The translations under genes and the position numbers were made by a program. The notes beneath the pieces were generated by a model. It worked only from the letters and a program-made list of their open reading frames with translations. It searched no databases and had not been told where the DNA came from. Of a stretch of DNA of 64,000 nucleotides, positions 55,749-64,000 are shown piece by piece. Within the stretch, counting starts at the first letter, position 1. The number at the start of each line of letters is the position of its first letter. Source of the stretch: Marthasterias glacialis (taxonomy: Eukaryota; Echinodermata; Asteroidea; Forcipulatida; Asteriidae); assembly GCA_911728455.2 (NCBI GenBank), contig OU452226.1, positions 23,383,999-23,447,998 on the forward strand, given 5' to 3'.

Positions 55749-58700
55749 ATACACAACTAAGAAATAAAACAACTTTGCAAAATATTGTTCGAAATAAATT
55801 ATACCGAATCGTTTATGACTGGTTTTATAGTTGGATAGGGAGCATGAAACCCCCGAAGAGGGCGAAGGACCACATACCGCTTTACGATTTAAAAGAAAAG
55901 AGGTCGTCATGGCGATGTCCATCGTTCAGGCATATTTGTCCAACATTAATCACAAAATGAAATTAGTCCTTCCCAATGTTGCGCATGCTCAGGACTATAC
56001 GTTAACAATGGAGAATCTTCGTGTCTGCTGCCACCTAGCGCGCCATTTAAACGTAACTGTCATTTCATAATCTGATTTTAAGATAAAGACGCCCGCTCGT
56101 GACCGCCACAACGCCCGACAAACAAATCCGTGCCACGAAAGATCACCTTTAACCGGCGCACGCGTTGTATCGTTAAACTAGGTACGGGTAGATGATCGTT
56201 TTGTGACACAGAAACAGTCGTCGGGTAATGGCGACGAGCGGGCGTCCTTAATAGTACTTCACAAATTCATTTACTTTCTAAATAGAAAAAAAAGAACAAA
56301 ACAATAATGCAAGGGCATGCATATCTGTTTTGTGCCCCGTCAAGTTTGCTTTTACTTTAGAAATAAACCAGTGTGTGTATCAAAAACGATGAAAGTTTTG
56401 GGTTATTTTAGAAAATAGTTGGTAGCAAATAACTGATTTGATATACAGTGCGCAGTAGCTCTTTACTCTCTTAAAATTTTCGCTTAAAATTTACTCTTTT
56501 TGATTGAAACTAGGGACAAACTGCAAAAGATTCGTCCCTGGCCTCAATCGAAAACAGTGATTTTCAATCTAATTAGACCGATTTTCAATCGAACTGTTTA
56601 AGAGAGTAATGTTTGGAAAAATGTGGCTCAACAAAATGTGTTTGGGGCAGTATGCACGTTCATTGAAATAATTTGTAACGCCCATGGCACTTTTGTTCAT
56701 GAATGACTTCTCATGTTCCTAATGAAAAACATCCCGTTCATGAAACGGAACACCACTGAGGGCCAGGGAGACGGGGAAATTCGATTAAGACTTGAATGTA
56801 AACCCATGTTGCAGCGCCGTGGCATGTATGTCCAGACATTAATGTTGCGATGTGTAGGCTGGGATGTCTTAACAGTTCTGAGGCGTTTGACATACAAGAA
56901 ATGTTGTGAAAATGACAGTTCTCATTAGCCGATGAGTTTTATGTGCGTTCTTCAAAACTGACTTGGGTTTGAATGGTCGTTTGACGTCAGTCAAAAGTAA
57001 GTAACGACCATACGAAAAATATTCTTAAACTCCCTGCAGAATTCCACGTTTGTAATAACAACTGACAAGCATGAAACGATCAAGTCTTTTCAATCAGCAG
57101 ATTTTTTCATTGATTACCAAACATTGAAATAAAAAAATGCCCAAACTTCCGATAGGCACTATAAATATAAGATATCGCCACAATCTAATATCATGTGGTA
57201 ACTATTCAAACAATATCCTTATGTGCATTTTCTTGATCTCTAGTTGAGTAGGGCGCCCTCGCCTAGAGGTCAAAAGATGGCTGTTCATTGGCCAATCCTG
57301 TGATCCGCGAATATAAATCTGTTCGTTTTCATTGTTTCATCGTCGTTTTACCGATAAGATGGCGGCTGGATGACGTCAATGCATAAGGTCTATTGTGATT
57401 CGTTTATTTTTTGTGTAAAATCAAACTCGAAACTGGATCATAGAATGGAAAGATCAACTTTTCAGTTGTGCTGATAGATCGTCATTATTCTGATTTTCAC
57501 TAAAATAGCCTTTTTCTGCCAATTGACCTGACGTCGTCACCTACGATTAATCTTGGTTGCGCCATTTTTGGGGTCTCGGATTCCAAGTGTAAGCCATGTC
57601 CCAATTAACGGCTTTACCAGTGACTATGGCCGGAAGATGAACAGTCCTATTCTTCAACGATGTCGTTGCACACACGGTAGACGCACATCAAATCTTAACG
57701 AACCATAATAATACAGATTCCCAAAATGGCAGACCTTCGGCAGACAGTGACTGTGACATCACAGTTCAAAGGGTCAAGCAGTAGTCAGCACCTTATGAAG
57801 TTTCATAATATTGACCAACCAATCAGATAAAGGAACACTTCCGCTTCACAAAAAGCTTGTCATAAAGGGATTCCTAATTTGTCTTAAAATAAAATTGTAG
57901 AGGGCAAGGTTAAAATGCTTCCACATAGTCTGGTTCCACCTCTGGAATTGCAATATGTGTAGAGGAACTATGGCATGAGTTGACAGTGAAAGAAGGCGCC
58001 AGTTCGTGTGTTGTTCATGCTGCTCTGACCTTGTGCTGGCCCTTTTCGAAACCATGAATTTGGCTTCAGTACACGGCATAGGCTCCGTCTGCCTGGTTGA
58101 ATCCCGTTACAAAGTGTACAATTCCAAAATCACCGAGGGGGCCTGAACCGGATCCAAGGCAACATCGTTGATTTCGAAACGGTCATACGCTTCAGGGTTG
58201 AAGAAACATCGAACTTACGAAAAATTTCAAATTGCTTGCGGTCAAATCACAAATGGTGCCGTCTTTGTCAAACTGGATGTGACCGCCGGCGCGCACGTGC
58301 GTAAAACTGGGTTATTCCATGTACTGCTACAATCATGACGACACAGCCCCTTTAAAGAGATGTTCAGGTCGGTACCCTTCTCATAATTAGGCCCCATGCA
58401 CTTCACATAAATCAGTGAAATCACTGCGATAAGCAATAAGCCAACAAATGACACTATCCGTTAGAACGGAAGAGTAGATTCCTTCGCACTACGGTATGTT
58501 TTCTCATAAATAACTTGCAATAAGGTGTGACGGGTGTTACTCGAGGGAAATTAACGGACATTGTAGCATCAGTCCAAGGAACGTCGCGGGCGGTAGGCCC
58601 ACATCTCCGGCGGAAAAAAAACACATCAATACATGCCTACAAGCGAGTTCATCGACAACCCTAACATCAGTCATGCTTGGTCCCGCTGACACCTCGGTCA

Positions 58701-58765
58701 GAGATAGCAGTAAATAACCGATCCGGATAACTCAGTCGTATCCAGACGATGGATACTGGCGTTAT
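55200..58765. other. Intergenic, no gene seen
   Basis: Contains (AAAT)n at 55706-55746, an inverted pair around 55323-55428 (TTAAGCCCCGCCC / GGGCGGGGCTTAA), and a repeat at about 57247-57392 (GGGCGCCCTCGCCTAGAGGT ... TGCATAAGGTCTATT) that recurs near 60573-60737. No exon with both splice signals and domain content was found. Confidence 0.5.
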
Positions 58766-58887
58766 GGGAGACTTTTGAGACGACAGCGGCCGTCCCACAG
58801 ACCGGTCCTTTTCCATTGTTCTCAGCGATGAAAACAATGGAAAAGGAACGGTCTGTGGGACGCCCGCTATCGTCTCAAAAGTCTCCC
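58766..58887. mobile_element. Foldback MITE (GGGAGACTTTTGAGACG family), most complete copy
   Basis: Near-perfect hairpin: GGGAGACTTTTGAGACGACA ... CCATTGTTCTCAGCGATGAA ... TATCGTCTCAAAAGTCTCCC. It is the reference for 27341-27427 and 50272-50383. Confidence 0.88.
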
Positions 58888-58930
58888 ATTCTGTTGCTCT
58901 ATATTCTGACAGTATCCTGTTTGTTAAAGA

Positions 58931-59030
58931 GATGACGTTTTGGAGCCGGAAGTGCAATGTAAACGAATGGTACACATAAACGTACATGATCATTCGTAAT
59001 ACACTGCACTTCCGGCTCCAAAACGTCATC
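58931..59030. mobile_element. Foldback MITE (GATGACGTTTTGGAGCCGGA family)
   Basis: Perfect inverted ends GATGACGTTTTGGAGCCGGA and TCCGGCTCCAAAACGTCATC, 100 bp. Only copy recognised. Confidence 0.85.
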
Positions 59031-60572
59031 ACTTACCAACTGGATTGAAATTCAATCGCCTAAAATACCAGGATATGTTGTTCGAACCCAGCTATCCGAG
59101 CGCATTTTAATCCAACCATAGAGGAAGAAATATAACCCTGAACGTGATCCACACTCAGCCGACATCAAAATCCAAGTTAGGGGAACTTGGTGGCGTAGGG
59201 GGTTGTTGCCTGACTTAACTGATATTTTTCATACTGATCAATTGGTTCAGTAAAAAGAAATCATGCTAAAAATATGCCATGATCTACAGACTGGTGGAGT
59301 TTGTGTGGTTGGGAGTGTGTGTGTGAGTTTGTTTAGGCATTCAAACTGGGGACTTATAACAAAAGAGGACAATAGGGTCCCCGATTGGAAAAGGTCCCTA
59401 GTTGGAAATCGTGTTCAAAACCAATGGGAGCTGTTGCTAAAAAGTACAAACAAAAGAGGGACAATAGGAGGTCCCCGATTGGAGGTAAATACACACTTGT
59501 GTGTGTGTGTGTGTGTGTGGTCGGTTTATGTTTGGTGAATACTCTGGTATTTTCATCTGCCACTTAGTTCAACAAACAGGTGCATGCACGTTGTATAAGG
59601 AAGACAAACTGCGGCGATGAGGTGAACAACCTGTGGATAATTTTCATCTATGCACCCTCCAGCAAGAACAACATTCTATAATCTCCAGTGTATATAACAT
59701 TTATTTTTGAAACTAATCCCCTCGTTTTCAAGACACCCAACCAGTAAAAGCTTCACAAGGAGGCTGCCCACGCTGTCCAGATAATCTTGCGACGTGGTTT
59801 GCAAATTCATTTTTATGTTTTTACGCACGTAAAGAGAAGCTGCCAGAAGGCATTTTTTTAATATGGCGTCATCATTCAGCGTTCATTTTCTTTAGGAAAT
59901 GGTTATGTCAAGCGGAAATAAATCTCATGCAATAACTTTCAACTTATAGCTTAACCGTATTTTACTCAAGAAAAAATGAAATTCTTTTGACGAGTACATT
60001 AATTCCAATCCTTTGAATTAAACACACCGTACAACCAACCAGCAAAACTTCGTCGAATTCGGTGGTTAAAGGAAGACCATTAATAAGTAAGATTTAAAAC
60101 TTTGCATGGTATACAATCAAGTCAGTTTTGCGGAGATACCAAGGAGTTATCTCCAAGTTAGCGTGGTTCTGAAAAGAAAATTGTTTTTCTCCTTAATACA
60201 CCTTTCTCAATAGAGATAATTACATGGTGTCACCGTAAAACTTACTTGATTAGACAATGTTTTATTAGGGATCTTTCGCAGTAAATTTCTGGCTTGTTTC
60301 AATTCAATTCAATACATGTATTTATTGTCCAAGATTTGAAACTTTGCATGGTTGGAATACAACCAAGTGAGATTTGTGGTAACACCGTGTTCATAAATGT
60401 CTCTACGAGTCGAGTTAGACTTACGATGTATGGGAGAAATGATTTAGGCGTCTGCCTTCTGAGGCCCCATATCCTATCATATTTTTTTCTTATAATAGGC
60501 ATCAAGATCTTTCTTAAATGTAGAAAATGTCCTGATATTTACCATGTGTTGAGGGAGACTACAGACCTTATG
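59031..60572. other. Intergenic; dispersed repeat, no gene seen
   Basis: 59335-59490 is the reverse of the 10545-10705 repeat (GGACCTCCTATTGTCCCTC family), followed by a (GT)n run at 59499-59519. The rest is AT-rich and carries no coding signal. Confidence 0.5.
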
Positions 60573-60737
60573 CATTGACGTCATCACGCCGCCATCTTAG
60601 AGGTAAAATGATGATGCAACAATTGGAAAACGCACATGTATGTACGCGTGACGCAGAGGATGGGCCAATGAGCAACCTTCTTTTGACCTCTAGCCGAGGG
60701 CGCCCTACTCAAATGACGTCATGTGCATAAGGTCTAT
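60573..60737. repeat. Dispersed repeat with ACCTTATGCATTGACGTCAT ends
   Basis: Left TTATGCATTGACGTCATCAC, right AATGACGTCATGTGCATAAGG, with CGCCGCCATCTTAGAGGT and CGAGGGCGCCCTACTC inside. Related segments lie at 57247-57392 and 62620-62690. Probably another TIR element. Confidence 0.7.
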
Positions 60738-60845
60738 TCCAGTCATTGATTCTCTGAGAGAACAAGTTATATCTGCATCCAATGGTCTTGTTGAAAGTTG
60801 GTTTATGCAGCTTAAAAAGAGTGACCCCTTGTGCTGGTGCTCCTG

Positions 60846-60974
60846 GGGTGGATTTCACAAAACTAGTTCTAACTTAGGACTAGTCCTAACTTATGACAAG
60901 TCATTTAAGTTCGGACTAGTTTCTGATCCTAACTTGAGATAAGACTAGTCCTAGCGCTTTGTGAAATCCACCCC
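60846..60974. mobile_element. Foldback MITE (GGATTTCACAAAACTAGTCC family), copy 2
   Basis: GGGGTGGATTTCACAAAACT at the left and GCTTTGTGAAATCCACCCC at the right, with ACTAGTCCTAACTT repeated in both orientations. 129 bp. Confidence 0.87.
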
Positions 60975-61411
60975 TGGTTATCTTGAAAGATGCCCTGCTG
61001 TCTACTTGTTCTAATCCCTTGACCAGATTAAACGTTTCTGACACGAACAGGTGGTTTGACAACTCGACGTTTCGATCAATATACTCTCGTCTTCAGGCTT
61101 CTTTCTTTTGCAATGTGGTCTTAAAATGTTGTTCCCACGACTCTGGCAGCATATCAGATGGAAATATTTATCTTGAAGGTTGGTATTGGTATAAACTTTC
61201 GGAATGAAGCTAACACTGACTGGAATACTAATACTAATCTTGTGTTGTGGCTTTCAAGCATGATTCGGGGAAAATCTCAAGTTTGACCGAGAATAATGAA
61301 ATGAACCCATTATACTCAGCAGTTCATAACACAGTCTTTTAAATTTGGTCGAAAATGAAAATACACAGGGATGTTATCAATTGTCTATGGTGAAAAAAAA
61401 TGAGCATTGTA

Positions 61412-61417
61412 TTTATT
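61412..61417 (-). terminator. Candidate poly(A) signal of MRPL16
   Basis: AATAAA on the minus strand about 375 bases after the MRPL16 stop. No other support. Confidence 0.3.
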
Positions 61418-61789
61418 ACAAAGGCAAACCCACATATGGTATAGGCTTTGGTACATTTGGGGCAACTAAATAATAATCGTACTGATTCTTTGAGGAACAA
61501 AAACCAGAAATCAGATGAAATTACGAAGAGTATCATGCATGACAGAATCCACAACTTCCTCCATCAAGTGTTTGTCACTTTTGAGGGCCCTTTGGTTTCA
61601 CTACCAGTAAGATTTCATAACAATGCTTTTCCTTCGAAGGGAATGGCTGTAATTAAATTTCCTTCTGTGACGTGGTCTTAAGCGCTCGACAACCAAAGAT
61701 AAAATTACAACATAGTTTATGTTGTGGGGAGGGGGTGTGAATCTCAGCCCATCTTCCCTTGACCTCCACTCTTGATGATCTTCAACCTT

Positions 61790-62085
61790 TCATCTATACT
61801 CCCCGAACCACTTGTAGTCATAGGGTCCAAGACGATTTGAAATTCCCAGATAATTGCCGCGAGCGATTTTTTCAAAAGTCCAGGGATTGGCGTTATTCTC
61901 ATTCATCTCCTGCCGCTTCTTCTCTCTTGCCTCCATGCTCTGGACTGTCACCACTTCAGAACGAAACGGCAACTTCTTAGCGACCTGAACGAGGAGCGCC
62001 TGTATTTCCTCGAATTCCATTTTGCCGGCGACTTCGAAGATGACACGTCCAGTTTTGACTGGGGTGACATAGTGGTCCACGTTAG
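61790..62085 (-). CDS. MRPL16: MRPL16 last coding exon
   Basis: Acceptor CATTCCAG; the split codon makes [18 protein letters not shown]. Ends FGEYR with TGA (61790-61792). Confidence 0.92.
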
Positions 62086-63935
62086 CTGGAATGGTAAGAG
62101 AAAGGGACAGGTTTAGACTACCTAAAGTAGAGACAAAATGAGAAAGCTGATTTTCCTAAAAATTACTCCGAAATTATTTTCTTTGTTTTTCTGAGCTCAT
62201 TATCTAAAATCAGACATGCAATTTGATAAAAAAATAAAAATAAATATTTGCAGTCAAGACTTGTATACATGGTTTGTATACCTTGCCCATAAAACCATGC
62301 TAACAGAAAAAAAAGGAAAAAAAAGTGAAAAGCATGATTTGCAGCTCATCTCCAAAGAGGCACTCTTGAAATTCATGGGTAGTTTTCGACCTGCTGTTTA
62401 AACTTGCGCAAATTTGCCAGGTGGTTGGAAAATGGGGAATATGAGACAATAGTTTGTGGGCAGACATACTATAGTTACAGCTGATATTACGAGACTGATG
62501 AGTATTTAAATTACAGTGGATCGGTGTTACAAACCATGACATCCATGAGGCTTTCACACGACAACATTGCCAAGCACACAAACTGTTAGTTTTCCGTCAA
62601 CAGGTTACCAGCCAATAGACCTTATGCGTCTGACGTCATAAGTCCCGTAGAGATATGTACAAGCAGCGCCCTCAATGAGGTCAAAACGGCTGTGCATACC
62701 CTCTATACACTGTAGATGTCTACAGGCTGCACAGACAATGCTGAAACATCGTCCTTTACCAAATCTGTTAATTCGGACACCACCTATGTAATATACAATG
62801 GTTCCCAGCCAACAGTTTCTGCTTAGCAGACTTACATGTACCTAACTGGGCCCGTGTTCCAATCAACTGGTACTCATCATACACAACTTCAAGCAAACGA
62901 TGAGAGAAATTCCTTTGATATTTGGGAGCTCAGTAGAGCGATGTTCTACTGGACTTGTATTTGTCAAACTCACGGCACCAGTCTATTCTCAGGCTCGATG
63001 CTTTGTTGCAAGGGCAAGGTATTTTTTCCACTATTAAATGCACTACGAGGTCAATTTAAATTTATACCCGAATATTTCAAGGGGCACCAAGGCATGGGAA
63101 TGGAGGCATTTACCTATGTTGCCTCTGTGAAGTATCAGGCACTGTGTATAACCCTTTGAACAAGATAGCACTACTGCTCATAAGATAAAAGGAACCAGAC
63201 TATTTTTCCACCCAGCCTCCGTTTGGTTACATTGCTTTGAAAGGAAGAGAAACAAGATGGCAACCCCTCTCAGTTGATTTTGAAGGATTGAGGCAGTAGG
63301 GATCCTACATAACTCATGTTGGTTGATTTGGAGGAATTGAGGCAAAAACTCATATTTGCTGATTTTGAAGGATTGAAGCAGTAGGGAGGCTACATCAACT
63401 TCAACTGGTTGATTTCGAAGGATTGATGTGTTGGGATCCTACAAAACTCATGTTGGTTGATTTTGAAAGAATTGAGGCAGTAGGAATCCTACAAAACTTA
63501 TGTTGGTTGATTTTGAAGGATCGCAGCACAACTAAAATCAAGGGAGCTTAGGATTCATACATTGAGGTGCCAGCGGCGTAGCCAAGGATCTGGGGCACGT
63601 GCCCCCCCCATAAAAAATGCAGATACATGTAATTCATTAAAAAACATGGTACCTGCTCCCCCCCACTAAAAAGCAATGCCCCCCCGTGGCCACCCCCCCC
63701 CCTTCACAGTAAAAAGATCTTTGCTATGCTGCTGAGAGGTGCGTTTGAAGACAATGATAAAAAAGTACTCACCCTTGCCACCACCCATACGTTGACCTTG
63801 CCCCTTTTTAGTGACAGGCTTATGAGGAGGTTCCACCCTCCATCTTGCGTACATCCGGTCTGAATCAATGAAGCGATTGATAGTCAGACGAATCATCTCA
63901 AAGTGGCCATGATGCAAATATCCACCACTCCTTGC
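61790..63935 (-). CDS. MRPL16: Mitochondrial large-subunit ribosomal protein L16 (uL16m), C-terminal part
   Basis: Two exons in this window; the 5' part lies beyond base 64000. They encode the conserved L16 core, [31 protein letters not shown], then [20 protein letters not shown], and an animal MRPL16-type tail with [20 protein letters not shown] and [13 protein letters not shown]16 binds 23S-type rRNA near the tRNA sites of the large subunit; this is the nuclear-encoded mitochondrial form. The RMGGGKG loop, the most conserved part of the family, is intact. Identification rests on remembered family sequence. Confidence 0.9.
62086..63772. other. MRPL16 intron, repeats only
   Basis: Contains the start of an ACCTTATGCGTCTGACGTCAT-type repeat (62620-62690), and a minisatellite (63257-63530). 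No coding signal. Confidence 0.6.
63257..63530. repeat. Degenerate ~55 bp minisatellite
   Basis: About five units of TTGATTTTGAAGGATTGAGG, CAGTAGGGATCCTAC and AACTCATGTTGG with substitutions and length changes. Confidence 0.85.
63773..63935 (-). CDS. MRPL16: MRPL16 internal exon (RNA-binding core)
   Basis: Acceptor GATTTCCAG and donor AAGG|GTGAGT. Encodes [20 protein letters not shown] through RMGGGKG. 163 nt, phase 0 to 1. Confidence 0.92.
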
Positions 63936-64000
63936 CTGGAAATCAAGACATTTAGTCAGATTAGTCATCTTGGGGTTTTAGTCAAAAACCAAATTTCTGT

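Noticed and set aside
58242-58454. 70-codon minus-strand frame starting with a hydrophobic segment
   Set aside because: Looks like a signal anchor, but it ends in the right end of a TTAAAGGGGCTGT-family MITE and has no acceptor or donor that extends it.

Overview
The window looks like AT-rich, intron-rich nuclear DNA of a marine invertebrate deuterostome, most probably an echinoderm. This rests on three things. Secreted LDLa/TSP1/trypsin mosaic proteases are encoded by many small symmetric exons. Short inverted-repeat elements and tRNA-derived SINEs are dense. The one housekeeping gene, mitochondrial ribosomal protein L16, is animal-type. The species cannot be fixed from the sequence alone. 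All gene models below were built by hand from splice sites, reading phase and protein motifs, with no transcript evidence.

Layout, left to right. (1) 372-17858, minus strand: protease gene A. A signal-peptide exon is followed by a chain of LDLa cassettes, several assembled from a 36-42 nt microexon plus a ~100 nt exon, then one TSP1 exon and the trypsin exons. The last exon, carrying the catalytic Ser, lies beyond the left edge. (2) 17.9-21.3 kb: intergenic, with (CCA)n and a 52-bp minisatellite. (3) 21303-33172, minus strand: protease gene B, a complete ten-exon paralogue (483 aa) with an intact trypsin triad. Its first intron holds a 5'-truncated non-LTR retrotransposon nested inside a MITE. 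(4) 33.2-39.4 kb: intergenic, with dispersed repeats and a ~1.4 kb inverted-repeat element. (5) 39439-55057, plus strand: an aminergic-type rhodopsin-family GPCR. Two exons carry the seven helices and two further phase-compatible exons give a long cytoplasmic tail (693 aa). A shorter 406 aa product is possible if the second exon is not spliced. (6) 55.2-61.4 kb: intergenic, repeats only. (7) 61790-63935, minus strand: the last two coding exons of MRPL16, whose 5' part lies beyond the right edge.

The two proteases are head-to-tail paralogues with the same exon phases through the TSP1 and catalytic part, so the locus grew by gene duplication and then by exon duplication. The latest step is a 1.83 kb tandem duplication that copied one LDLa exon of gene A. 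The encoded enzymes should be secreted zymogens cut at Arg-Ile-Val-Gly-Gly, with LDLa and TSP1 modules for ligand or matrix binding; their substrates cannot be read from sequence. The GPCR and MRPL16 show no functional link to the proteases.

Most of the rest is repeats: at least seven MITE or foldback families, three SINE-like segments, and minisatellites with units of 8, 26, 27 and 52 bp. The long open frames over the 8-bp, 26-bp, 27-bp and trinucleotide arrays are artefacts of stop-free repeats and are not annotated as genes.
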